Assembly (NCBI GenBank): GCA_902495945.1
Contig: CABUZD010000016.1
Coordinates: forward strand, 1 to 22,752
Source: an uncultured Collinsella sp.
Lineage (GTDB): Bacteria; Actinomycetota; Coriobacteriia; Coriobacteriales; Coriobacteriaceae
Direction: 5' to 3'
Length of the DNA: 22,752 nucleotides
Below the pieces are notes generated by a model that was not told the origin of the DNA, made no database searches, and saw only the letters and a list, made by a program, of their open reading frames with translations. The position numbers and the translations under genes were made by a program. Every line of letters starts with the position of its first letter. Positions within the stretch are counted from its first letter, which is position 1. This document shows positions 13,767 to 21,499 of this stretch, piece after piece.

Positions 13767-15701
13767 ATGCAAAACACACCCACGGGCGCCGCACATGCCG
13801 CGCCTCAACGCAACCAACGCATCGTCGCGCTCGACGGGCTCCGCGCCCTCGCCATCGCCGGCGTCGTCCTATATCACCTTCGCCCCAGCCGCCTGACCGG
13901 CGGTTTTTTGGGCGTTACACTCTTCTTTACGCTGAGTGGCTATCTCGCCACCAAAAGCATTATGCGAGCCACGGCACGCGACGGATTCTCGTACCCGCGC
14001 TATATCTGCCGCCGCATTGCGCGCATGATGCCGCCGATCGTCGTGACCATCGCGTTTACCGCCGTCGCCACCTACATCGCGGCCCCGAGCCTACTCCCTA
14101 AGGTGCAGCAGGACACCCTGCCATCGGCACTCTTTTTGAGCAACTGGTTCTACATCTTCCGCAACGTCTCGTATTTCGCCGCCGCGGGGCTCCCCTCGCC
14201 GCTCACGCACCTGTGGTTCTGCGCTGTCACCATGCAGTTCTATCTGGTATGGCCGGTCATCCTTATGGCACTGTGCGGCAAAACCAGGTCGCGCAACACC
14301 GCCATCGGCATCACGATCGCATTCGCGCTTGTATCGACGGCAGCCATGGTCCTCATGTTTAATCCCACCGCCGACACATCGCGCGTCTACTACGGAACCG
14401 ACGCCCGTGCCGCCGAGCTTCTATGCGGAGCCTTAGCCGCCATCGCCGCGCCGCGTCTGCGCGAGATGCTGAGCGGTGACATCCATACCCCCGGCGCCAA
14501 CAAGGGCATCTCAAAGGTTAACGCGATTTCTATCGCGTGGCTCGTTGCCGTTATAGCCGGCGCACTCATGCTGACCGGAGAGAGCGCCTGGCTCTACCGC
14601 GGAGGCTTTTTGCTGTTTGCCCTCGCCACCGGACTCCTCATCATCTGCGTGCAGAATACGGAGTGCATCGTGCGTCGCCTGTTGTCGGTCAAGCCGCTCG
14701 TCTGGCTGGGTCAGCGCTCGTTCTCGGTTTATTTGGTGCACTATCCCCTACTGCTTCTTATGAACCCCGCAACCCGCACTACCCGCATCGCCTGGTGGGA
14801 GCAGGCATTACAGCTTGTACTGACCCTTGCGGTAGCCGAGGTTTTCTATCGCCTAGTCGAACGCCCTTGGTCCCACAAGCCGGCCCAACAGGACAGCACG
14901 GCAGGTAAGCACGTCCTCGCGCCCGCCATAGTGCTCCCCGCGCTTGGCGCCGTATGCGTCGCCGCACTTGCCTTCGCGCCGCTTGACTGGGCAGGCATCG
15001 CCACCGCCCGCGCCGAGCAGCTCCGTCCCGAGCTTGCCCAGAACGCGACCTCGCCCCAGGACAACGGAGCCAACGACAAGGGCGCCGAGCCTGCATCCGG
15101 TAAAGATTCCCAGCCCAGCGACACCGCATCCGATGACGCAACCAAGCAAAAACCCAAAGAGGGACCTATCGCCGAAAAGGTCCCCAAGAACCTTGACTGG
15201 AGGAGCTTTACCTACGACGAGGCAACCGGAACCTGCGACGCACGCGTGCTCATGATCGGCGACTCAGTCACTGCGGGCGCACAGTCCGGTATTCAGGCGG
15301 CGCTTCCCAACGCGTACATCGACGGCGTGGTGAGCCGCCAGTTCTACACCTTCCAGGATGTCTATGCACAGGACAGTGCCAACTACGATCCAAGCGTGGT
15401 CATCTGCGCGCTTGGCACCAACGGCCTCATCCGCGACCCCCAGCAGGTGCAGGACGTGATTAATGCCGTGGGCGGCAAGCCCATCTACTTTGTGACCGTG
15501 CGCGTACCGCTCGAGCTACAGGACCGCAATAACCAGACGATTCGTGACGTCTGCGCCCAAAACGACAACGCCGGCGTCATCGACTGGAACGGTGCCTCAG
15601 AGGGCCACAGCGAATACCTTGTCGACGACGGCACACACCTCACCCAGGCGGGAATCGACACCTACGCTGCTCTCATACGCCAAGCCATCTGCGGGCACTA
15701 G
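13767..15701 (+). CDS. OatA-like acyltransferase (AT3 membrane domain plus SGNH domain)
   Basis: A 644-residue membrane protein. An acyltransferase-3 domain with about ten to eleven hydrophobic helices fills about 18-410, opening with RIVALDGLRALAIAGVVLYHL and carrying HLWFCAVTMQFYLVWP (148-163). A polar, Asp/Lys/Ser-rich linker (about 415-475) leads to an extracellular SGNH esterase-like domain with Ser500 in MIGDSVTAG, Asn552 in GTNG, and Asp621/His624 in DDGTHLT. Proteins of this plan move acetyl groups across the membrane and O-acetylate peptidoglycan (OatA) or other surface glycans, often giving lysozyme resistance. GGAGGAAGATCG precedes the ATG. It appears monocistronic, since asnS downstream has its own promoter. 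The glycan target is inferred. Confidence 0.9.
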   Translation: MQNTPTGAAHAAPQRNQRIVALDGLRALAIAGVVLYHLRPSRLTGGFLGVTLFFTLSGYLATKSIMRATARDGFSYPRYICRRIARMMPPIVVTIAFTAVATYIAAPSLLPKVQQDTLPSALFLSNWFYIFRNVSYFAAAGLPSPLTHLWFCAVTMQFYLVWPVILMALCGKTRSRNTAIGITIAFALVSTAAMVLMFNPTADTSRVYYGTDARAAELLCGALAAIAAPRLREMLSGDIHTPGANKGISKVNAISIAWLVAVIAGALMLTGESAWLYRGGFLLFALATGLLIICVQNTECIVRRLLSVKPLVWLGQRSFSVYLVHYPLLLLMNPATRTTRIAWWEQALQLVLTLAVAEVFYRLVERPWSHKPAQQDSTAGKHVLAPAIVLPALGAVCVAALAFAPLDWAGIATARAEQLRPELAQNATSPQDNGANDKGAEPASGKDSQPSDTASDDATKQKPKEGPIAEKVPKNLDWRSFTYDEATGTCDARVLMIGDSVTAGAQSGIQAALPNAYIDGVVSRQFYTFQDVYAQDSANYDPSVVICALGTNGLIRDPQQVQDVINAVGGKPIYFVTVRVPLELQDRNNQTIRDVCAQNDNAGVIDWNGASEGHSEYLVDDGTHLTQAGIDTYAALIRQAICGH

Positions 15702-15762
15702 GCACCGCAAAATCGGCGCTTGCGCGGCGCCCACGTCACGCCCATACATCACGCCTGACGTT

Positions 15763-15791
15763 TTGCTACGCCCCCACTCGCGGGTTAGAAT
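15763..15791 (+). promoter_or_regulatory. promoter for asnS
   Basis: TTGCTA (15763-15768), exactly 17 bases, then TAGAAT (15786-15791), about 47 bases before the GTG start. No T-box-like leader fits in that distance. Confidence 0.6.
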
Positions 15792-15837
15792 GGTTAACTG
15801 TTTGGAAATAATCCGTACAACCGTTATGGGAGGATAC

Positions 15838-17241
15838 GTGAACCGCACCAAAATCGCGCAGCTCTATGCCGATGCCGAGTCGCTCGGCGGCCAGACCGTC
15901 ACCGTCGCCGGCTGGGTCAAGTCCGTCCGCGACATGAAGAACTTTGGCTTTGTTACGCTCAACGACGGCAGCTGCTTCCGCGACCTGCAGGTCGTCATGA
16001 ACCGCGAGGCACTCGACAACTACGACGAGATCGCCCATCAAAACGTCTCGGCCGCACTCATTTGCACCGGCACCGTCAAGCTGACCCCCGATGCGCCCCA
16101 GCCTTTCGAGCTTTCTGCCACCTCCATCGAGGTCGAGGGCACGAGCGCCCCGGATTACCCGCTGCAGAAGAAGCGCGCAACCGTCGAGTTCCTGCGCACC
16201 CAGCAGCACCTGCGCCCGCGCACCAACCTGTTCCGCGCCGTGTTCCGCATCCGCTCTGTCGCGGCTGCCGCCATCCACCGCTTCTTCCAGGAGCAGGGCT
16301 TTGTCTACGTCAACACCCCCATCATCACCACGAGTGACTGCGAGGGCGCCGGCGAGATGTTCCGCGTGACCACGCTCGACCCCAAAAATCCGCCCCTCAC
16401 CGAGTCCGGCGAGGTCGACTGGAGCCAGGACTTCTTTGGCAAGCATGCAAGCCTCACCGTGTCCGGCCAGCTCAATGCCGAGAACTTTGCCATGGCCTTT
16501 GGCGACGTGTACACCTTTGGCCCCACCTTCCGTGCCGAGAACTCCAACACCACGCGCCACGCCGCCGAGTTTTGGATGATCGAGCCCGAGATGGCCTTTG
16601 CCGACCTGAACGACTACATGGATAACGCCGAGGCCATGCTCAAGTACGTCCTCAAGGACGTTATGGCAACCTGCCCCGACGAGCTCAATATGCTCAACAA
16701 GTTTGTGGACAAGGGTCTGCTCGAGCGCCTGGACCATGTCGCCAACTCCGACTTTGCCCGCGTTACCTACACCGAGGCCGTCGATATCCTGGAGCAGGCA
16801 GTCGCTGCTGGCCACCAGTTTGACTATCCCGTGAGCTGGGGCATCGACCTGCAGACCGAGCACGAGCGCTTCCTGACCGAGGAGCACTTTAAGCGCCCGA
16901 CCTTCGTGACCGACTACCCGGCCGAGATCAAGGCGTTCTACATGCGCATGAACGAGGACGGCAAGACCGTCGCCGCCGCCGACTGCCTGGTTCCCGGTAT
17001 CGGCGAGATTATCGGCGGCTCCCAGCGCGAGGAGCGCCTGGATCTGCTCGAGGCCCGCATCAAGGACCTGGGCATGAATCCCGAGCAGTACAAGTACTAC
17101 CTTGACCTGCGCCGCTACGGTTCCTGCAAGCACGCCGGCTACGGTCTGGGCTTCGAGCGCTTGGTCATGTATCTGACCGGCGTGGGCAACATCCGCGACG
17201 TCCTGCCGCACCCGCGCACCGTGGGCAACGCCGACTTCTAA
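15838..17241 (+). CDS. asnS: asparaginyl-tRNA synthetase
   Basis: A class IIb aminoacyl-tRNA synthetase of 467 residues, which is the usual AsnRS length. It charges tRNA-Asn with asparagine in the cytoplasm. The N-terminal OB-fold anticodon-binding domain includes VTVAGWVKSVRDMKNFGFV (21-39). The catalytic core shows SGQLNAE (209-215), motif 2 starting FRAENSNTTRHAAEFW (231-246), and motif 3 GLGFERLVMYLTG (436-448), ending LPHPRTVGNADF. The HAAEFWMIEPEM wording and the ending favour AsnRS over AspRS. The GTG at 15838 is chosen because GGGAGG lies just before it and homology begins there. The longer upstream frame overlaps the promoter and the previous gene. Its own promoter precedes it and a strong terminator follows. 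Confidence 0.96.
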   Translation: MNRTKIAQLYADAESLGGQTVTVAGWVKSVRDMKNFGFVTLNDGSCFRDLQVVMNREALDNYDEIAHQNVSAALICTGTVKLTPDAPQPFELSATSIEVEGTSAPDYPLQKKRATVEFLRTQQHLRPRTNLFRAVFRIRSVAAAAIHRFFQEQGFVYVNTPIITTSDCEGAGEMFRVTTLDPKNPPLTESGEVDWSQDFFGKHASLTVSGQLNAENFAMAFGDVYTFGPTFRAENSNTTRHAAEFWMIEPEMAFADLNDYMDNAEAMLKYVLKDVMATCPDELNMLNKFVDKGLLERLDHVANSDFARVTYTEAVDILEQAVAAGHQFDYPVSWGIDLQTEHERFLTEEHFKRPTFVTDYPAEIKAFYMRMNEDGKTVAAADCLVPGIGEIIGGSQREERLDLLEARIKDLGMNPEQYKYYLDLRRYGSCKHAGYGLGFERLVMYLTGVGNIRDVLPHPRTVGNADF

Positions 17242-17289
17242 TCGTCGGACGCTAGCTCGCGTCGCCACACGCCAACGCTCATCGCACAA

Positions 17290-17324
17290 GCGCCTCTCGA
17301 CATCGGTCGAGAGACGCTTTTTTT
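17290..17324 (+). terminator. Rho-independent terminator of asnS
   Basis: CTCTCGAC (17294-17301) and GTCGAGAG (17306-17313) form the core stem, extended by GCG and CGC, followed by seven T residues (17318-17324), 50 bases past the asnS stop. Confidence 0.93.
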
Positions 17325-17383
17325 CAACAGCATCCGTCAAGCTTTTGGCAAGTTTTTGGTCAGTTGAGCAGGGCTGTTGAAAA
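17321..17383. repeat. 11-bp inverted repeat 3' of the asnS terminator
   Basis: TTTTCAACAGC (17321-17331) and GCTGTTGAAAA (17373-17383) are perfect complements separated by 41 bases of T-rich sequence. The first arm overlaps the terminator T-run. A related GCTGTTGTAAAA recurs at 18353 in the promoter of the ABC importer. The role is unknown. Confidence 0.5.
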
Positions 17384-17445
17384 CTCGACCCGCCGTTTGC
17401 CGACGACTACCGACCGCCCAGAGCGCCCTGCGCCCCTGGGAAAGC

Positions 17446-17496
17446 CCCACGTCCTAGGCTCCATACCGTCGCCACCCAAAACGGAAAGGACGTGGG
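17446..17496 (+). promoter_or_regulatory. inverted repeat that could mask the WYL regulator ribosome binding site
   Basis: CCCACGTCC (17446-17454) pairs perfectly with GGACGTGGG (17488-17496). The second arm overlaps the end of GGAAAGGA, the Shine-Dalgarno sequence, and lies just before the ATG at 17501. In RNA it could limit translation; as DNA it could be a regulator half-site pair. Confidence 0.45.
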
Positions 17497-17500
17497 CACC

Positions 17501-18286
17501 ATGACCGAAGCCGCTGTTGAAACTTACGACACCACGACTAGAGGCGCCGCCTCGATGGCAGCCTATCGCGCCGTTCGCATCCTGCAACTATTAAGCGAAA
17601 ACACCGGCGAGGACAAGGCCATGCTTTCCGATGAGTTGATCCGGCGCCTCGCCCATCCCGACGACCCCGCCCGCATGCCCATCTCGGCGGCGCGGCGCAG
17701 CATCTACACCGCCATCTCCGCGCTTCGCCATGCCGGATACGAAATTGAGTACAAACGCGGCGTGGGCTACAAACTTCTTACCCGCCCGCTCACCGATGAA
17801 GAGATCATCCGGCTCCACGGTATGGTCATGCGCAACCGCTCCACGCCTATCGCTATCCGCAAGAGCATGGCGCAGCACTTAGTTGCCATGGCGAGCGCCG
17901 ACGTTCGCGGCTACCTCGATACACCCGAACCCGCTCCAAGCGCAGGTAGCAAGGCTACCAAGGCAACACGCACGCCCATCAAGCGCATCGACACGTGCGA
18001 GCTCGTCGAGCAGGCCATCGACCACGGAACCACGGTGAGTTTTGATATTTCGAGCGTCACGACACGCGGCGAAACCGAAGCAGCACGGATGACACTCCGT
18101 CCCTTTGCCATCAGGCAGCGCGATGGCATCTCGTATCTGCTGGGAACGGTCTACGACGCCCGAGGCACCGACGATACGCTGCGCACCGTCGAGATCGCCC
18201 GTATGAGAAACGTCACCACACGTCTCCTCGACGGCAAGAAGCTCTTCGCCGCCCTAGACGAGGACGACGCCTCCTCCGCCGCATAA
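17501..18286 (+). CDS. WYL-type helix-turn-helix transcriptional regulator
   Basis: A 261-residue regulator of the YafY/WYL-like type. The N-terminal half has a helix-turn-helix region, YRAVRILQLLSENTGEDKAML followed by ARRSIYTAISALRHAGYEIEYKRGVGYKLL, whose wing resembles HTH_11/DeoR-like domains. A low-complexity Ala/Thr/Lys linker (about 140-160) leads to a C-terminal ligand domain. There, MTLRPFAIRQRDGISYLLGTVYDARG and LRTVEIARM correspond to the WYL region, though the Trp-Tyr-Leu triplet itself is replaced by ISYLLG. The ATG at 17501 is preferred over the GTG at 17492, which lies too close to the Shine-Dalgarno sequence. It sits upstream of the ABC importer, which has its own promoter. 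Whether it controls that importer is unknown. Confidence 0.8.
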   Translation: MTEAAVETYDTTTRGAASMAAYRAVRILQLLSENTGEDKAMLSDELIRRLAHPDDPARMPISAARRSIYTAISALRHAGYEIEYKRGVGYKLLTRPLTDEEIIRLHGMVMRNRSTPIAIRKSMAQHLVAMASADVRGYLDTPEPAPSAGSKATKATRTPIKRIDTCELVEQAIDHGTTVSFDISSVTTRGETEAARMTLRPFAIRQRDGISYLLGTVYDARGTDDTLRTVEIARMRNVTTRLLDGKKLFAALDEDDASSAA

Positions 18287-18355
18287 GACCCTCCGCCGCC
18301 CATTCGACTACCCGTACCGCCCATCCGATTCTGTATTAAAAAACCCGCCAGGCTG

Positions 18356-18383
18356 TTGTAAAAATGGACATCAGCGCTACTAT
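18356..18383 (+). promoter_or_regulatory. promoter for the ABC importer operon
   Basis: TTGTAA (18356-18361), 16 bases, then TACTAT (18378-18383), giving a leader of about 57 bases before the lipoprotein start. Confidence 0.55.
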
Positions 18384-18388
18384 AGTTC

Positions 18389-18414
18389 CACTTGCACTTT
18401 GTCCCAGTGCAGTG
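18389..18414 (+). promoter_or_regulatory. leader hairpin at the 5' end of the importer mRNA
   Basis: CACT and GCACT (18389-18398, with one bulged T) pair with AGTGC and AGTG (18406-18414) around a seven-base loop. It starts right at the predicted transcription start, so it may stabilise the mRNA. It is too small to be a T-box. Confidence 0.4.
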
Positions 18415-18446
18415 TTTCCAGCCATTTTTATACTGGGGGTAATGAT

Positions 18447-19427
18447 ATGAAGGACATCACCATCAGCCGCAGGAGCCTTCTGGTCTCCGCTGGCCTGCTC
18501 GCGCTCGCCCCGCTCGCCGGATGCGGCGGCAACTCTGGTTCCGGCTCTGCTGCCGCCGGTTCCGACTACACCATCGGCGTTCTGCAGCTCACCGAGCACT
18601 CCGCACTCGATGCCGCCAACGACGGCTTTGTCAAGGCCATCAAGGAGAGCGGCCTTAAGGTCAAGATCGACCAGAAGAACGCCCAGAACGACCAGTCCAC
18701 GTGTAAGTCCATTGCTGACAAGTTTGTGGGCGACAACGTCAACCTGATTTATGCCATCGCCACGCCCGCCGCGCAGGCTGCCGCCGGCGCCACGGCCGAT
18801 ATCCCCATCGTGGGCTGCGCCATCACCGACTACGCCGCCTCCGGCCTGGTCCAGGACAACGACAAGCCCGGCACCAACGTCACGGGCGCTTCCGACCTCA
18901 CCCCGGTCGCCGAGCAGCTCGAGATGATGCAGAAGGTCCTGCCCGACGTTAAAAAGGTCGGCCTGCTCTACTGCACCGCCGAGTCCAACTCCGACGTCCA
19001 GATCAAGGCCGCCAAGAAGGAGCTCGACAAGCTGGGCCTCGAGTACACCGATTTCACCGTCTCGAGCTCCAACGAGATTCAGTCCGTCGTCGAGTCTGCC
19101 GTGGGCAAGGTCGACGCGCTGTACTCCCCCACCGACAACACCATCGCCGCGGGCGCCTCGCAGGTGGGCCAGATCTGCAAGGAGAACAAGCTTCCCTTCG
19201 TGACTGGCGAGGAGGGCATGTGCATGGCCGGCGGCCTGTTCACCCTCTCCATCAATTACGAGGACCTGGGCTACGCCGCGGGCGAGATGGCCGTTAAGAT
19301 CCTGAAGGGCGAGGCCAAGCCCGAAGACATGCCGATCAAGCACCTCTCGAGCAAGGACCTGGTCGTCGTCAAGAACGACGAAATGGCCGAGGCCCTGGGC
19401 ATCGACCTTTCCGCTCTGGACGCGTAA
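18447..19427 (+). CDS. ABC transporter substrate-binding lipoprotein (TrpX/COG2984 type)
   Basis: A 326-residue periplasmic-binding-type protein anchored by lipid. The signal peptide ends in the lipobox PLAGC with Cys26, and begins ISRRSLLVSAG, whose twin arginines resemble a Tat motif. A Gly/Ser/Ala linker follows, then the ABC_sub_bind fold: YTIGVLQLTEHSALDAANDGF, LIYAIATPAAQAA, IPIVGCAITD, KKVGLLYCTAESNSD, VDALYSPTDNTI, and FVTGEEGM(C)MAGGLFTLSINYEDLGYAAG. Proteins of this group work with the permease and ATPase families found next door. Characterised streptococcal TrpXYZ members import tryptophan, and others import other ligands, so the ligand here is open. GGGGGT lies just before the ATG. 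Its own promoter and a 203-bp gap before the permease suggest higher expression than its partners. Confidence 0.93.
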   Translation: MKDITISRRSLLVSAGLLALAPLAGCGGNSGSGSAAAGSDYTIGVLQLTEHSALDAANDGFVKAIKESGLKVKIDQKNAQNDQSTCKSIADKFVGDNVNLIYAIATPAAQAAAGATADIPIVGCAITDYAASGLVQDNDKPGTNVTGASDLTPVAEQLEMMQKVLPDVKKVGLLYCTAESNSDVQIKAAKKELDKLGLEYTDFTVSSSNEIQSVVESAVGKVDALYSPTDNTIAAGASQVGQICKENKLPFVTGEEGMCMAGGLFTLSINYEDLGYAAGEMAVKILKGEAKPEDMPIKHLSSKDLVVVKNDEMAEALGIDLSALDA

Positions 19428-19494
19428 TGCCATACGCGGCATGCGTCTAGAGCCCGTGCTCGCGCTTTAGCCGCGTTATTCAATATCTGAGCCA

Positions 19495-19528
19495 CAGGGG
19501 CGGGCGCTGTAGACCGGCGTTCGCCCTG
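19495..19528 (+). promoter_or_regulatory. intercistronic hairpin between lipoprotein and permease genes
   Basis: CAGGGGCG (19495-19502) can pair with CGCCCTG (19522-19528) with one bulge, followed by CTTGTTTC. It may reduce read-through from the lipoprotein gene into the permease gene. The T-run is weak, so this is tentative. Confidence 0.35.
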
Positions 19529-19630
19529 CTTGTTTCGGATGAGTCAAAACATCCGGCCGCAGCTCTTTTATGCATTGTTACCGCTATCATGGTGAACCAC
19601 GTGTCCACCCTATCCTAGGAGGTATGAAGC

Positions 19631-20554
19631 ATGCTCATTGCATTGCAGGGCGCCGTTTCGCAGGGCGTCCTCTGGGGCATTATGGTGCTTGGCGTGTTTA
19701 TCACGTTCCGCCTGCTCGACATTCCCGATATGACCTGCGACGGCAGCTTTGCCCTCGGCGGCTGCGTCTGCGCTGTGCTCATCGTCAATAACAACGTCGA
19801 CCCGCTGCTCGGCGTGCTGGCCGGTATGTGCGCCGGCGCCATCGCGGGTGCCGTCACGGGCATTTTGACCACCGTCTTTGAGATTCCCGCGATCCTCGCC
19901 GGAATCCTCACCCAGATCAGCCTGTGGTCCATTAACCTGCGTATCATGGGCAAGTCCAATACGCCCATTCTTGCCAAGGGCACCGTGTTCTCGGCCGTCA
20001 GCAATATGACCGGCCTGCCGCAGTCCACCGTTGCCATCATCTTGGGCATCCTGCTCGCCGTGGCTATCGTTGCCATCCTGTATTGGTTCTTTGGCACCGA
20101 GATCGGCTCGGCGCTGCGCGCCACCGGCAACAACGAGTACATGATCCGCGCTCTGGGCGTCAACACCAACTCCACCAAGATGATCGCCCTCGTGCTCTCC
20201 AACGCCCTCATCGGCCTTTCGGGCGCGCTCATCTGCCAGAGCCAAAAGTATGCCGACATTGGTATGGGCACCGGTGCCATCGTTATCGGTCTTGCCGCCA
20301 TTGTTATCGGCGAGGTGCTCGGCCGTCTGCTGCCCGGCGGCCTCACGCAGTTTAGCGTCCGTCTTGCCTCCGCCGTCTTTGGCTCCGTGGTGTACTTCCT
20401 TATCCGCGCCATCGTGCTGCAGTTGGGCATGGACGCCAACGACATGAAGCTGCTCTCCGCCGTAATTGTCGCTGTGGCCCTGTGCGTGCCCGTGGTTTGG
20501 GAGCGCTATAAGCTCCGCAGCTCCTACACGAAGGGAGATGAGGCAGATGCTTAA
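19631..20554 (+). CDS. ABC transporter permease (TrpY/COG4120, LivH-like)
   Basis: A 307-residue inner-membrane permease of the BPD_transp_2 (branched-chain amino acid/ribose) family with about eight to nine hydrophobic segments. RLLDIPDMTCDGSFALGGCV (about 27-46) is typical of the TrpY-like group, as is the cytoplasmic loop GTEIGSALRATGNNEYMIRALGVNTNSTKMIALVLSNALIGLSGAL, which contacts the ATPase. AGGAGG lies eight bases before the ATG. It ends eight bases inside the ATPase gene, so the two are translationally coupled. With the lipoprotein upstream it forms a complete importer. Substrate is not shown by the sequence; aromatic amino acids are a reasonable guess from family members. Confidence 0.93.
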   Translation: MLIALQGAVSQGVLWGIMVLGVFITFRLLDIPDMTCDGSFALGGCVCAVLIVNNNVDPLLGVLAGMCAGAIAGAVTGILTTVFEIPAILAGILTQISLWSINLRIMGKSNTPILAKGTVFSAVSNMTGLPQSTVAIILGILLAVAIVAILYWFFGTEIGSALRATGNNEYMIRALGVNTNSTKMIALVLSNALIGLSGALICQSQKYADIGMGTGAIVIGLAAIVIGEVLGRLLPGGLTQFSVRLASAVFGSVVYFLIRAIVLQLGMDANDMKLLSAVIVAVALCVPVVWERYKLRSSYTKGDEADA

Positions 20555-21341
20555 GCTCTCGCACGTCAAGAAGACCTTTAACAAGGGCACCGTCACCGAG
20601 AAGCGCGCGCTCACCGGCGTCGACCTCACCCTGAATGACGGCGACTTTGTAACCGTGATCGGCGGCAACGGCGCCGGCAAGTCCACGCTGCTCAACATGA
20701 TCGCCGGCGTGTACCCGCTCGATTCGGGCGTTATTGAGCTCGACGGCACCGACATCTCGCGCCTGAGCGAGTCGCAGCGCGCCAAGTACCTGGGCCGCGT
20801 GTTTCAGGACCCCATGCGCGGTACCGCTGCCGACATGCAGATTGCCGAGAACTTGGCCCTCGCCAAGCGTCGCGGCCAGCGTCGCGGCCTTTCGTGGGGC
20901 GTCACCAAGGCCGAGAAAGATGAGTACGTTGAGCTGCTCAAGCGCCTGGACCTTGGTCTGAACACGCGTCTCAACGCCAAGGTCGGCCTGCTCTCGGGTG
21001 GCCAGCGCCAGGCACTCACCCTGCTGATGGCCACGCTCACCAGGCCGCGCCTGCTGCTGCTCGACGAGCACACTGCGGCCCTCGACCCCAAGACGGCCTC
21101 TAAGGTGCTCAACCTGACCGAGGAGATCGTCGACGAGAACCACCTGACCACGCTCATGGTCACGCATAACATGAACGACGCCATCCGTCTGGGCAACCGT
21201 CTGATCATGATGCACGAGGGCCATGTGATCTACGACGTGGCCGGCGACGAGAAGAAGTCGCTCACCGTGGCCGACCTGCTACAGAAGTTCGAGGAGGTCT
21301 CGGGCGGCGAGCTCGCCAACGACCGCATGCTGCTGAGCTAA
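20547..21341 (+). CDS. ABC transporter ATP-binding protein (TrpZ/COG1101 type)
   Basis: A 264-residue ATPase energising the importer. Walker A GGNGAGKST (39-47), Q-loop in RVFQDP, signature LSGGQRQ (149-155), Walker B LLLLDE with Glu174, D-loop ALDP, and switch His207 in VTHNMNDA are all intact. The frame extends upstream into the permease gene, but the ATG at 20547 follows AAGGGAG at a good distance and begins the conserved MLKLSHVKKTF. An in-frame ATG three codons earlier is too close to that site. It overlaps the permease by eight bases and is followed by two terminator hairpins, marking the end of the operon. Confidence 0.95.
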   Translation: MLKLSHVKKTFNKGTVTEKRALTGVDLTLNDGDFVTVIGGNGAGKSTLLNMIAGVYPLDSGVIELDGTDISRLSESQRAKYLGRVFQDPMRGTAADMQIAENLALAKRRGQRRGLSWGVTKAEKDEYVELLKRLDLGLNTRLNAKVGLLSGGQRQALTLLMATLTRPRLLLLDEHTAALDPKTASKVLNLTEEIVDENHLTTLMVTHNMNDAIRLGNRLIMMHEGHVIYDVAGDEKKSLTVADLLQKFEEVSGGELANDRMLLS

Positions 21342-21370
21342 AACCTGCCAAAAAGGGACAGGTTTATTTT
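21341..21370 (+). terminator. first terminator of the importer operon
   Basis: AAACCTG (21341-21347) and CAGGTTT (21359-21365) form a stem directly at the ATPase stop codon, followed by ATTTT. A competing arm, GGTAGGTTT, follows at 21371 and can also pair with AAACCTGCC. Confidence 0.6.
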
Positions 21371-21395
21371 GGTAGGTTTTATCTGCGCAAACGTC

Positions 21396-21435
21396 AAAAC
21401 CGCCGCAAAGGGACAAACGCCCTTGCGGCGGTTTT
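21396..21435 (+). terminator. second, strong terminator
   Basis: AAAACCGCCGCAA (21396-21408) pairs with TTGCGGCGGTTTT (21423-21435), extended inward by GGG and CCC after one unpaired A. The symmetrical A and T runs make it usable from either direction. It insulates the importer from the nucleotidase gene. Confidence 0.85.
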
Positions 21436-21499
21436 CGCATATTATGTCGATAATCCGATATTCAACCAGACATTCTGGCTAAGGACTAAGGAAACTGCC

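Noticed and set aside
15766..17340. Minus-strand 524-residue open frame opposite asnS
   Set aside because: It mirrors a fully conserved tRNA synthetase, is rich in Gly, Val, Leu and Ala in a way typical of antisense GC-rich frames, and crosses the asnS promoter and terminator.
18384..18446. T-box or other riboswitch in front of the ABC importer
   Set aside because: The leader is only about 60 bases with one small hairpin, and there is no T-box sequence or terminator-antiterminator pair.
18336..19442. Minus-strand 368-residue open frame opposite the substrate-binding lipoprotein
   Set aside because: Antisense shadow of a gene with a clear signal peptide and family match; no start signal.
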